A stretch of DNA of 64,000 bases, taken from Planctomycetota bacterium (lineage in GTDB: Bacteria > Planctomycetota > Planctomycetia > Pirellulales > Pirellulaceae). The DNA lies in the NCBI GenBank assembly GCA_026692905.1, contig JAPLNL010000011.1, positions 1 through 64,000 on the forward strand, written 5' to 3'. The notes beneath the pieces were generated by a model. That model worked only from the letters and a program-made list of their open reading frames with translations, had not been told where the DNA came from and ran no database searches. Position numbers and translations under genes: made by a program. This document shows positions 44,059-52,840 of this stretch, one piece after another. The number at the start of each line of letters is the position of its first letter. Position 1 is the stretch's first letter.

Positions 44059-44859
44059 TCACTTCGCAGTCCAACCTCCATCGACCGTCAACAAACTACC
44101 GGTACAGTAACTGCTCGCTTGGCTCGCTAGGAAAACGACAGCACCTTGGATTTCTTCTAGCCGGCCCCAGCGTTCAAGTGCGGTTGCTCCGAGGATATTG
44201 CGTTTGGCATCTTCGGTGTCCGCAATCGGCTCGTTCATTGGAGTTAAAAATGGGCCCGGGCAAATCGCGTTCACCGTGATTCCATCCTTGGACAACTCGA
44301 TGGCAAGCGATCGAGTCAATTGCACGACTGCACCTTTGCTGCTGGCATAAGGTGTTCGATTGGCCAATCCCACACAGCCGAGTGTGCTCGCCAGATTGAC
44401 GATTCGGCCATACTTCTGCCGCTTCATGTGTGGAACGACGTGTTTGGCGACGTACCAAACTCCGGTAACGTTCACGTTGCTCACGTTTCGAAAGTCTTCG
44501 AGCGAGAGCGATTCGATGGGCCCGCGAATGTTGATACCGGCGTTGTTGATGAGAATATCGACGCCGGATAGTTTCTCGACCGCTTGTTCGACAAACCTCG
44601 GGATCGATTCGGTTTCTGCGATTTCCAACGCCATCCCATGCACTTTTTGGCCGGTAGCAGCTGCGATAGAATCGGCGACCCGTTCCGCATCGACGGATTT
44701 TCTGGAGGTCAGCAGCACCGTTGCGCCGCAGCTTGCCAGTGCGGTTGCCATGGCGGTTCCCAGTCCACGCGAGCCGCCTGTGACGATCGCTCGACGACCT
44801 GTCAGATCGAACATTCGAGGGCCTAAAAGCCAAGATTCCGGGATTGTTGTCATGAACAT
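44059..44859 (-). CDS. Short-chain dehydrogenase/reductase
   Basis: An NAD(P)-dependent SDR of about 266 residues, in the FabG/gluconate-5-dehydrogenase style. The cofactor loop is [10 protein letters not shown], then [12 protein letters not shown], the catalytic Ser in [10 protein letters not shown] and Tyr/Lys in [13 protein letters not shown], and the C-terminal [16 protein letters not shown]. The substrate is not defined. Start choices are 44859, 44853 or 44814 ([14 protein letters not shown]); the last gives the usual SDR N-terminus. Confidence 0.88.
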   Translation of the reverse strand: MFMTTIPESWLLGPRMFDLTGRRAIVTGGSRGLGTAMATALASCGATVLLTSRKSVDAERVADSIAAATGQKVHGMALEIAETESIPRFVEQAVEKLSGVDILINNAGINIRGPIESLSLEDFRNVSNVNVTGVWYVAKHVVPHMKRQKYGRIVNLASTLGCVGLANRTPYASSKGAVVQLTRSLAIELSKDGITVNAICPGPFLTPMNEPIADTEDAKRNILGATALERWGRLEEIQGAVVFLASQASSYCTGSLLTVDGGWTAK

Positions 44860-45030
44860 TCGCAGTGAAGAGGCAATAAAACGGTCGAGAGTCGATGCTT
44901 GGACGCGGGTTGCACTTCCGACTGCGGCGATCTGGACTAGAATTCAGCGGCCCTTAGATTAGCGTTCGGACGTGTTTTTTGCGACCGACTCAACCTTGAA
45001 AACTGATGACCAGAAAGAAGATTCCAACCG

Positions 45031-46050
45031 ATGCGTGACTATGACGTTTGTGGCCTAGGAAATGCCATCGTCGATATTTTCTTAGAATTGGACGACGCGG
45101 AATTCGCAAGCCTCGATTTCGAACGCGGCACCATGCGGCTTGTCGAAGCGGACGATCAACGCAAATTGTTGCACCAATTTTCAGAGAGCAATCGCGAGCT
45201 TCGCCTGGTGAGCGGCGGTTCGGTTGCCAACTCCGTGATCGGCGTCTCACAATTGGGTGGCCGATCGGCATTCATCGGCTGTGTCGGCGACGATCGCTAC
45301 GGACTGCACTATGCCGAGGAATTCAACGCCCTCAAAATCAATATTGGCAACCCGATCATGGTGGGTCAAACAACAGGAACTTGCATCGCGTTGATCACCC
45401 CTGACGCAGAGCGAACGATGCGAACTTGCCTGGCCGTCTCCAGTCATTTGGCGGCAAAGCATGTTGATGCTCCTCGCATTGCCAACTCGACTTGGTTATT
45501 TATCGAAGGGTATGTGTTTGCGAATCCATCGACGGGCCAAACCGCAATTCGCGATGCCATCAAGGCCGCCAAAGCTTCGGGCACCAAGATCGCGTTGACC
45601 TGCTCCGATGCCTTTATACCTGAGGTTTTCGGCGAGGCATTCTTGGCAGCGCTGGCCGAAAGCGATTTGCTGTTTTGCAATGCACCAGAATCGATCGCCG
45701 TGACCAAGGCGGCGAATAGCGAAGAGGCTTTTGCAGCTCTCAAATCGTTAGTACCAAACTGCGTTGTGACAGACGGACCGCATGGCGCGTTCATTCGATT
45801 CGACGGAGAGGAATCGCACGTACCAGCTTTTGCATGCCACCCAAAGGACTTGACTGGTGCCGGCGATATGTTTGCAGGCGCTTTCCTCTATGGAATTACC
45901 CACGGCTATGCACCGGCCATCGCAGCTCGCGGCGCTAACTTCATGTGCATGAACGTCATCACTCAAGTCGGGGCTAGGCTTCAACAAGACGCGAAAGCGC
46001 TCTGGGAACAGGGGCTGGAAGATCACCGCGCCGACGACGTCGGCGGGTGA
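45031..46050 (+). CDS. PfkB-family carbohydrate or nucleoside kinase
   Basis: A 339-residue kinase of the ribokinase/adenosine kinase type. Motifs: VCGLGNAIVDIFLEL at the N-terminus, SGGSVANSVIGVSQLGG, and DLTGAGDMFAGAFLYG with the catalytic base D279. The overall reading resembles the adenosine-kinase-like branch that is common in planctomycetes; the substrate cannot be fixed. It is divergently transcribed from the SDR gene, with a spacer of 171 bases. Confidence 0.87.
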   Translation: MRDYDVCGLGNAIVDIFLELDDAEFASLDFERGTMRLVEADDQRKLLHQFSESNRELRLVSGGSVANSVIGVSQLGGRSAFIGCVGDDRYGLHYAEEFNALKINIGNPIMVGQTTGTCIALITPDAERTMRTCLAVSSHLAAKHVDAPRIANSTWLFIEGYVFANPSTGQTAIRDAIKAAKASGTKIALTCSDAFIPEVFGEAFLAALAESDLLFCNAPESIAVTKAANSEEAFAALKSLVPNCVVTDGPHGAFIRFDGEESHVPAFACHPKDLTGAGDMFAGAFLYGITHGYAPAIAARGANFMCMNVITQVGARLQQDAKALWEQGLEDHRADDVGG

Positions 46051-46139
46051 TTAGGGGTAGACTATGGGGTTTCCTCCCCCTCGCCCCGACGGGCGAGGGT
46101 TAGGATTAAATCAACAGCCCGCGAGCCCCGCAGCTACGA

Positions 46140-46180
46140 ACTGTCACCGTTACACGGCTACACGGCTACACGGCTACACA
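46140..46180. repeat. Short tandem repeat (TACACGGC)
   Basis: GGCTACAC is repeated three to four times at about 46150-46178. It may be a slippage product. Confidence 0.6.
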
Positions 46181-46209
46181 CATTTCCCCAACAAAGCGAG
46201 ATGGCCTCC

Positions 46210-46402
46210 TTGTCCCGACCGGACACCGCTTTGGTGTTCTAATGAGGCCGCGTGATAAAATGACAACTCTGGTTTCGTCGCACCGCCCTCGGCGGTGCGA
46301 CGAATCCAGAGTTGTACGATCGTGTGACGTGAATCTAGAACTCCAAAGCTGCGGACGGTGGGGGCAAGCCCCAGCCGTCCTGAAATGCTTTACAGCGTTG
46401 CC
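46210..46402. repeat. Long dispersed palindromic repeat, copy C (inverted)
   Basis: The reverse complement of the copies at 7171-7393 and 33786-34146, from TGTCCCGACCGGACACCG to TTTACAGCGTTGCC. Its centre is a perfect hairpin with TCGTCGCACCGCC and GGCGGTGCGACGA, within matching arms ACAACTCTGG/CCAGAGTTGT. The arms differ in sequence from copy A but pair with each other, i.e. compensatory change. Confidence 0.75.
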
Positions 46403-46533
46403 TTACGCCCTTCGGTCAATATCGTGAAATAGATAGTGTTTTTTCTATCTCTTAAAGCCTAGACTAACAGACCGCATTTCGCCTGAGTTTGGCTTTTGAT
46501 ACGAATGGGCAGAAACGATTTAGAGGGCAAAAC

Positions 46534-47901
46534 ATGACGCAAAACAAAAATCGAAAAGCCATGGGTTTCCGTTTTCTCTTTGTTTGCTTTGTCGCTATCT
46601 CAACCAACTACTTTGCGAGCCGTGGCAATGCCGACGATTCGACGGCTGGTATTGGTGGTACCAAATCGGACCAACTCTCGGAAAGCTCACAAGAAGAAAA
46701 GAAAGCCACATTGGATCTAATCCGGAATGGCAAGAGCAGCGAAATCACTGACGATCGTGCTGAAAAGTTTGTCACGATGATGCGGGCTCAGTTCCCCTAT
46801 GAGTCACTCCGTCCCAGATTGGCCTACGAAACAAAATTAACAAAACCACAACGCGTTCGAAAACTGAGTCAAGTTGTTGTGTCCGACTTGATTGACTATG
46901 AATCCAAGAAAGGAAAAGGTCACCGGACCAGCGGTGAACATGTTCGACCGAATTCATTGGAGTTGCTGCACAAAGAAACGGTTCGAGATTTTGTTGCGAG
47001 AGATGGAAACGGATTCGGGCGGACTCCTCCACCGAGCGCAATCTATTTGGAACTCACTTGCAATCCACCCATTCCGTTCGATTCGGTTTCCGACACATCC
47101 AAAACCAACACCGCAGGTCAGCTAGTCAAAGAAGACTCGTTTTCTGGTGATTTCCCTTCACCGTATCGGAGCATTGAAGGTGACGAACGAAGAGGTTCCC
47201 TTGCCGCCCACGTTGCAAATGACATCAAGAGATTTGCCATAGAGTTTCCTCTGATGATCCCTAGTCGAAAGTTTTTTGATCGATTGTACCAAAGCACTCG
47301 CGACGAATTCGTTTCACCACGTAGATCCGGTCATGTCATGTCGGTCGATCAGGTCTCAGGCTTTGTGCCACATCGACTTGATCGGCGTCCTCAGATCGAA
47401 CCTTGGGATTACAGATCAAGTATTCTCTTTCGAGACATGCATCTTGAGAAACCTGGAATGGGCATTCGAGGTAACGACAAGATTGACAAGGAGGATCTCG
47501 ATGCATTCCGCGAAATCGATCGGACGGCGCCAAAGGATGCCGTTTGGTTGCTCCGTAGTTTAGAGCTTGTCAGTCTATTACAACACGATACTCCAGTTGC
47601 TTATGTTTCAAGCTATCTTCCAGACATGGAAAAACTAGCAAACGTGGAGACTCGCCCATTGCATTCTTTTGAAAAAGAGTCACTGCCGAAGCTTGAGTTC
47701 GACGAAGATTTAGTGATTGCCGCGAGAACAAACGAGATACGACTCTTGGGTTCAATCCGGGCATCCGCAAGCTGTTTGAAGTGCCATGAGGTTGAAACCG
47801 GGACGTTGCTAGGAGCGTTCTCGTATCATCTGACTCGCGCTTTACCGATGAAAGATCGAACTTCGCCTCAACGAGGCCAGCAAGTTGAACGTAAGCCGTG
47901 A
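46534..47901 (+). CDS. Secreted protein with C-terminal single heme site
   Basis: A 455-residue protein I do not recognise as a whole. A signal peptide is clear (FRFLFVCFVAISTNYFASRGNA). The body is hydrophilic. Near the C-terminus lies CLKCHEVETGTLLGAFSY, a CXXCH heme-binding site. ATG 46534 has AGAGGGCAAAAC upstream, which decides the start against an ATG-like codon at 46489. It may be a periplasmic monoheme electron carrier or sensor. Confidence 0.75.
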   Translation: MTQNKNRKAMGFRFLFVCFVAISTNYFASRGNADDSTAGIGGTKSDQLSESSQEEKKATLDLIRNGKSSEITDDRAEKFVTMMRAQFPYESLRPRLAYETKLTKPQRVRKLSQVVVSDLIDYESKKGKGHRTSGEHVRPNSLELLHKETVRDFVARDGNGFGRTPPPSAIYLELTCNPPIPFDSVSDTSKTNTAGQLVKEDSFSGDFPSPYRSIEGDERRGSLAAHVANDIKRFAIEFPLMIPSRKFFDRLYQSTRDEFVSPRRSGHVMSVDQVSGFVPHRLDRRPQIEPWDYRSSILFRDMHLEKPGMGIRGNDKIDKEDLDAFREIDRTAPKDAVWLLRSLELVSLLQHDTPVAYVSSYLPDMEKLANVETRPLHSFEKESLPKLEFDEDLVIAARTNEIRLLGSIRASASCLKCHEVETGTLLGAFSYHLTRALPMKDRTSPQRGQQVERKP

Positions 47902-47937
47902 GCTGGGCCGAGCATGGAATGTGCCGTCCACCGGTCC

Positions 47938-49005
47938 TTAACTCGCCAACAAATCCCTAAGCACAACCAGCATCGCGTCGATCTGTTCGTCGCTGCCGAC
48001 GCTGATCCTCAGGCCGTCGCTCCAGCCTGGGTAGTTCATGTAACGAATGAGGATACCGTTCTTCTTGAGCGATTCGTATAACGGCTTCAATGGCCGATCG
48101 GTTCGAGTGCACCACAAGAAATTAGCATGCGATTCGATCACGTCGAATCCGAGATTCCTCAAAGCCAGTAACATCCGCGAGCGCGTAGCAATGATCCGAG
48201 CTACGTTATTTTCGAGCCAAGCTTGATCGGAGATCGCAGCCGTGGCCCCTGCCAGCGAAAGCATGTCCGTATTGTACGAGTCCTTGACCTTGCGCAACGT
48301 CTGGACAATTTCTGGATGAGCGACCAAGTAACCGAATCGCAGGCCAGCTAATGCGTACGATTTACTGAGCGTTCGCGTGATAATGATCTTCGGGTTTTGT
48401 TGGATGAGCGAGATACAGTTCGTCGGCGCAAAATCTACATACGCTTCGTCGACGACCACTGGGCAATCGACGCTATCGGCCAATCTCAAAATGGAATCGT
48501 GGTCGAGCAGCGTTCCGCTTGGGCTATTTGGGTTCGGCAAGTAAATCAGTTTGAGCGATTCGTCGTTGCCGTAGAAACGTTCCGAAAGTCCAAAATTCTT
48601 GTCGAAGGCAACTTCTTCGAATTGGGCCGATTGAAGTTCCGCGAGCGTGCGATAAAGGATGTAGCTTGGGTACGGGAGTCGGAGCTTCTGACCATCTCCG
48701 ACGAACGCTCGGGTTAGGACGGTCAGACAGTCATCGCTGCCGTTGCCACAAAGAATCATCTCTGGATCGACACCCAGCACATCGCCCGCAGCCCGTCGAA
48801 AGGACGTACCCAGCGGGTCTGGGTAACGTTCTAATTTTGAGGTCGCTTGATGAATCGCATCGATCACCCGAGGTGAAGGCGGGTAGGGATTCTCGTTCGT
48901 ATTAAGCTTGATCGCCTTACCCGTTTGAGGCTGTTCGCCTGGGGTATAAGGACTCATCGACGCGATTTCGCTGCGAAAGAGTTTTTGAATAGAGTCGTTA
49001 GTCAT
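47938..49005 (-). CDS. hisC: Histidinol-phosphate aminotransferase
   Basis: A PLP fold-type I aminotransferase for the seventh step of histidine synthesis, 355 residues. Motifs: LNTNENPYPPSPRV, ILCGNGSDDCLTVL, PNPNSPSGTLL, VDEAYVDFA and the PLP lysine in TRTLSKSYALAGLRFGY. The C-terminal arginine that holds the substrate carboxylate is in GLRISVG. ATG 49005 fits the family start; an upstream in-frame start would add 40 residues. It is not linked to hisE/hisG in this window. Confidence 0.93.
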   Translation of the reverse strand: MTNDSIQKLFRSEIASMSPYTPGEQPQTGKAIKLNTNENPYPPSPRVIDAIHQATSKLERYPDPLGTSFRRAAGDVLGVDPEMILCGNGSDDCLTVLTRAFVGDGQKLRLPYPSYILYRTLAELQSAQFEEVAFDKNFGLSERFYGNDESLKLIYLPNPNSPSGTLLDHDSILRLADSVDCPVVVDEAYVDFAPTNCISLIQQNPKIIITRTLSKSYALAGLRFGYLVAHPEIVQTLRKVKDSYNTDMLSLAGATAAISDQAWLENNVARIIATRSRMLLALRNLGFDVIESHANFLWCTRTDRPLKPLYESLKKNGILIRYMNYPGWSDGLRISVGSDEQIDAMLVVLRDLLAS

Positions 49006-49342
49006 CAAGTCTTTGGGTTCAGAGGGTCTATTTGTGCGGAAGAGGCCCTCGCACAAGAGTACGACACTTATGGCTGCTCCACTTAAGTCCTGACCCGGTT
49101 CGCGCTTCCCCCTCGCGAGAGCCACTTCCGCACAAATTCAGAAACTCTCTAGGGGCGAAAGTTTCTGGACCTACGAAAGTATTGCAGCGCATAGGAGGAT
49201 AGGAAAGGGGCTTTTTCCAATTAATTGTTCGGCGAATAGAATTCCCGCAGTTCCTCGGGCTAGTTCACCGTTCGTCTGGCTTTGACATCTCCTGGGATTG
49301 CGTTTGGTCTACAATGAGCCGAGCGGCAGGTTCTGATAAACC
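49006..49342. other. Spacer between hisC and gdhA
   Basis: No gene is supported. The GGGGCGAAAG and GGAGGATAGGAAAGG stretches are purine-rich. Promoters of both divergent genes should lie between 49130 and 49490. Confidence 0.4.
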
Positions 49343-49402
49343 TAGCACGCCGCGCAAGCTAGTGAATTGGAACGTAAATTCACTAGCTTGCGCGTCGTGC
49401 TA
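49343..49402. repeat. Palindrome, TAGCACGACGCGCAAGC family, copy 3
   Basis: The left arm TAGCACGCCGCGCAAGC differs by one base from the consensus; the right arm GCTTGCGCGTCGTGCTA is intact. It lies about 90 bases before the gdhA start. Confidence 0.8.
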
Positions 49403-49493
49403 CGGGGGTTTCCGTTCTGCCGTTCGCCTTAAGACAAAACCGCCGAAATCTTGGTTCGGCATCAGAGCTCAATATTCAATCATTTCCGATACT

Positions 49494-50732
49494 ATGCGAC
49501 CTAGCGAATCCACCACACTTTACTTCAATCAAGCCGCGGACCAGCTCAAGACGCCGCAATGGCTTCGAAAATTGCTCATCACTCCTAAACGCGAAGTGAC
49601 CGTTCAAGTCTCGTTCGAGCGAGATAACGGGGACGTTGAGACGGTTCTCGGCTATCGAGTTCAGCACGATAATTCTCGTGGCCCGATGAAGGGCGGTTTG
49701 CGTTACCACCCTGCCGTCGATTTGGACGAAGTCCGGGCGCTCGCTTCGCTGATGACCTGGAAAACCGCTGTGGTGGACTTGCCGTACGGGGGAGCAAAAG
49801 GAGGAATTGGGATCGACCCGAAGACCCTTTCCAAGAAAGAGCTTGAAAGGATGACTCGCGCGTTCGTCGACCAGATCCACGAGATCGTTGGCCCCGATAG
49901 CGATATCCCGGCGCCTGACATGGGGACGAACCACGAAGTCATGTCTTGGTTCCGAAATCAATGGGAGAAATACCACGGCTTCAATCCGGCTGTCATCACG
50001 GGCAAACCGGTCGAAGAGTATGGTGCCAAGGGACGGGAGGAAGCGACCGGACGCGGCGTCGGAATTCTGGCCGTAAAATTGCTCAAACGAATCAATGTGC
50101 GGCCCGATCAATGTCGAACCATTATTCAGGGATTTGGAAACGTCGGATCGCATGCGTCGAAGTTCTTGTTCGAGTCCGCTTTTCCGGTGATTGCAGTCGG
50201 TGATGTAAGCGGCACCTACTTCAATCCAAAGGGTCTGAACATTCCAGAAATGTTCTCGTACTCGATCAAGAACAACAACCGACTTGAAGGCTACGCGGGA
50301 GCTGAGAAGCTGCCCAGTGAAGCGTTGTTGGAATTGGAGTGCGACCTGTTGATTCCGGCTGCTCTGGGGGACGTGATCACCAAAGAGAACGCGGACAACA
50401 TAAGGGCCAAAACCATTATCGAGGCAGCCAATGGTCCAGTCGATCCAGAAGCGGACGAAAAACTCGCGGCACGCGGTATCATGATATTGCCCGATATTCT
50501 TGCCAACGCCGGTGGGGTCACGGTGAGTTATTTCGAGTGGGTGCAAAACCGGCAGCATTACCGCTGGAGCCTCGACCGAGTTCGACAAGAGTTAGATCGG
50601 ACGCTAACCGAAGCGTTCGAAAATGTTTGGCAGCAGTCAGCGACCCATTCGGTGTCTCTGCGAACAGCCGCGTTTATGCTGGCCATTTCCAGGGTCCAGC
50701 GAGCGACCGAACTCGCCGGCGGAACGGGCTGA
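49494..50732 (+). CDS. gdhA: Glu/Leu/Phe/Val dehydrogenase (glutamate dehydrogenase)
   Basis: A 412-residue NAD(P)-dependent glutamate dehydrogenase linking ammonia and 2-oxoglutarate. PMKGGLRYHP is the substrate site, the catalytic Lys is K102 in LPYGGAKGGIGIDP, PAPDMGTNHEVMSW follows, and the Rossmann loop is IQGFGNVGSHASKF. The later AANGPVDPEADEKL and LPDILANAGGVTVSYFEW are diagnostic for the GdhA hexameric class. ATG 49494 matches the usual family start; upstream codons run through the palindrome. Confidence 0.93.
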   Translation: MRPSESTTLYFNQAADQLKTPQWLRKLLITPKREVTVQVSFERDNGDVETVLGYRVQHDNSRGPMKGGLRYHPAVDLDEVRALASLMTWKTAVVDLPYGGAKGGIGIDPKTLSKKELERMTRAFVDQIHEIVGPDSDIPAPDMGTNHEVMSWFRNQWEKYHGFNPAVITGKPVEEYGAKGREEATGRGVGILAVKLLKRINVRPDQCRTIIQGFGNVGSHASKFLFESAFPVIAVGDVSGTYFNPKGLNIPEMFSYSIKNNNRLEGYAGAEKLPSEALLELECDLLIPAALGDVITKENADNIRAKTIIEAANGPVDPEADEKLAARGIMILPDILANAGGVTVSYFEWVQNRQHYRWSLDRVRQELDRTLTEAFENVWQQSATHSVSLRTAAFMLAISRVQRATELAGGTG

Positions 50733-50747
50733 GTTTGTACGTCATTG

Positions 50748-50850
50748 TTTGGGAGGGTGAGGCCACCGCGGTAAACATGTTTCCAACGAGTTTACCTAAG
50801 TCATTCATTGCTCGGGAGGGTGAGGCTCCTGCCGAACCTTTGCACCGGAT
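50748..50850. repeat. GGAGGGTGAGGC dispersed repeat, second locus
   Basis: GGGAGGGTGAGGCCACCG ... AACATGTTTCCAACGAG ... CATTGCTCGGGAGGGTGAGGC, the inverse of the modules at 1500-1632. Confidence 0.7.
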
Positions 50851-50912
50851 ACTCTATTACAATGTGAGGTCTCCGATCCTCTAAGTCTGCCATTTCTTTC
50901 GGTTCACGTCCC

Positions 50913-52102
50913 TTGAATATCCAACCATACGGAACACCTGAAGGCCAATGGCCACCGCTTATGACCCCATGGTGGTTTCGACTCACCGGCCCAATGCGCC
51001 GACGCGCTCTTCAAAAGCAAAAGATCGTTCGTGTCGATGTACAAGGCATCGAACATTTGAAACAAGCCATTGCAAACAATCATGGCGTCATGCTTACTCC
51101 CAATCATTCTTTCCATTGGGACTCGTACTGTTTGATCGATGCCACCAAAGAATTGCGGACACCGTTTTACATTATGACGGCGTGGCAGGTCTTTGCGATG
51201 AGCAAGTCGTTCGAGCGTCACTCCATGCAGCGCTGCGGTTGCTTCAGCGTGGACCGAGAAGGCTCTGATGTCCAGTCGCTAAAAACAGCCGTCGATGTCC
51301 TTCAAAATCAGAAGCATCCTCTATTGATATTTCCCGAAGGGGACGTCTACCACATGAACGATCGAGTGACTGCGTTCCGAGACGGAGCAGCCGCGATCGC
51401 TATCTTGGCAGCAAGAAAGGCGTTGCGGCCAATTTCCATCCTACCCGTTGCGATGAAACGCTGGTACACACAAGATCCAACGCCAAGTTTATTGCAAACT
51501 ATTGGACGCCTAGAAAAGCGACTCTATTGGCGTCCGCAATCCTCAATGCCGATCAAGGAGCGGGTTCTGCATGTTGCCAAAGGTTTGCTGTCGCTCAAAG
51601 AAATGGAGCATCTGCGCATGCCCCAAACCGGCTCGCTCAGCGAACGGGTTGAGCGACTCTCTTCAACATTGTTGGTCGACAGCGAAGCGCGTTACGGGCG
51701 ACAAGCCAAGCAAGCCTTGATCCCGGAAAGGGTCAAAGAAGTGCGACGGGCCATCATCGAAGCTCGTGAGACGGCAGCTGGCTCTGCCACACCAGAACAA
51801 GAAACGCAATGGACTGCAGACATGGATAACAATTGTATAGCTACCCAGGCAACTACCTAGAAGAAAACCCGACCATCGAACGCCTCGCTGAAACACTCGA
51901 TAAACTCGAGGAAGATGCCCTCGAAGCGTCCTACCCCACCGTCCATGCGGATCGCGAAGTACTCGTCCGTTTTGACCAACCGATCGAGCTAGCACCTGGT
52001 AAAGAAAAACGCATGGTGGCCGCGGAACTCACCGACCGAATGGAAGAACGCGTCCAGTCGATGCTCGACGAAATGAACGCCCAACGTGAAAAGCAGAATT
52101 AA
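50913..52102 (+). pseudogene. Lysophospholipid acyltransferase (PlsC-like), frameshifted
   Basis: A 1-acyl-glycerol-phosphate acyltransferase-like protein. The H-x4-D active site is in TPNHSFHWDSY, with FPEGDVYHMNDRVTAFRDG as the glycerol-phosphate motif. The first frame (50913-51860, 315 residues) ends shortly after QWTADMDNN. The expected continuation of planctomycete members, LYSYPGNYLEENPTIERLAE, appears immediately in another frame (51833-52102, 89 residues). One missing base at about 51830 would restore a protein of about 395 residues. Start TTG 50913 keeps the family-like YGTPEGQWPP; ATG 50961 is an alternative. The first part has all catalytic motifs and could still be active. Confidence 0.78.
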
Positions 52103-52108
52103 TTCGCC

Positions 52109-52840
52109 ATGTTTTCATTGAACAACGTTTCGAAATCCTTTGGCAACCTGCAGGTGCTGAAACCAACCACGGTCGACTTTCACACGGGCGAATCCACCGT
52201 CTTGATCGGGCCGAGCGGTTGCGGTAAAAGCACCTTGCTCCGGATTTTGGTCGGATTGATCGACGCGGATGCGGGTACCATCCTCTTCGATGGAACGCCG
52301 CTAACCGTGCAGAACATCCAACAACAGCGTCAACGGATGGGATACGTCATTCAAGATGGCGGTCTCTTTCCACACTTGACCGCCAGACAAAACGTCGGAC
52401 TACTAGCTTCGCATCTCGGTTGGGATCAAGCCAAAGTCAAGGCTCGAGTGGAAGAGTTGGCTGAGCTAACCCGACTGCCACGCGTCGCACTCGATCGGTA
52501 CCCTTCGCAAATCTCAGGCGGTCAGCGTCAGCGTGTTGGTATCATGCGAGCGTTGATGTTGGACCCAGCGGTCATGTTGCTGGACGAGCCGATGGGCGCC
52601 CTCGATCCGTTGGTGCGATTCGATCTCCAAGAAGACTTGCGAAAGATCTTTCGAACGCTCGGCAAAACCTCCATCATGGTGACACACGATATGGGCGAAG
52701 CTGCCTTCTTTGGCGACCGAGTCATGATGTTGGGTGAAGGTGAAGTGGTTCAAGAAGGACGGCTCGAAGAGTTGATCCAAAACCCAACCAACGAATATGT
52801 CGCTCGATTCATCAACGCCCAACGAATACCACAATCATGA
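52109..52840 (+). CDS. ABC transporter ATP-binding protein, osmoprotectant type
   Basis: A 243-residue ATPase of the glycine betaine/choline/carnitine class. The Walker A is GPSGCGKST, the signature SGGQRQRVGIMRAL, the Walker B VMLLDEPMGALD, and the switch His is in VTHDMGEA. No C-terminal CBS domain is present. It overlaps the following fused permease/binding-protein gene by four bases (ATGA), and lies 6 bases after the acyltransferase. Confidence 0.9.
   Translation: MFSLNNVSKSFGNLQVLKPTTVDFHTGESTVLIGPSGCGKSTLLRILVGLIDADAGTILFDGTPLTVQNIQQQRQRMGYVIQDGGLFPHLTARQNVGLLASHLGWDQAKVKARVEELAELTRLPRVALDRYPSQISGGQRQRVGIMRALMLDPAVMLLDEPMGALDPLVRFDLQEDLRKIFRTLGKTSIMVTHDMGEAAFFGDRVMMLGEGEVVQEGRLEELIQNPTNEYVARFINAQRIPQS

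Noticed and set aside
46150-46178. Iteron-like tandem repeat as a replication origin
   Set aside because: Only three to four eight-base units, no DnaA boxes and no replication genes nearby.
49476-50588. Long open frame antisense to gdhA
   Set aside because: It mirrors the codon structure of glutamate dehydrogenase; its protein has no family motifs or plausible composition.
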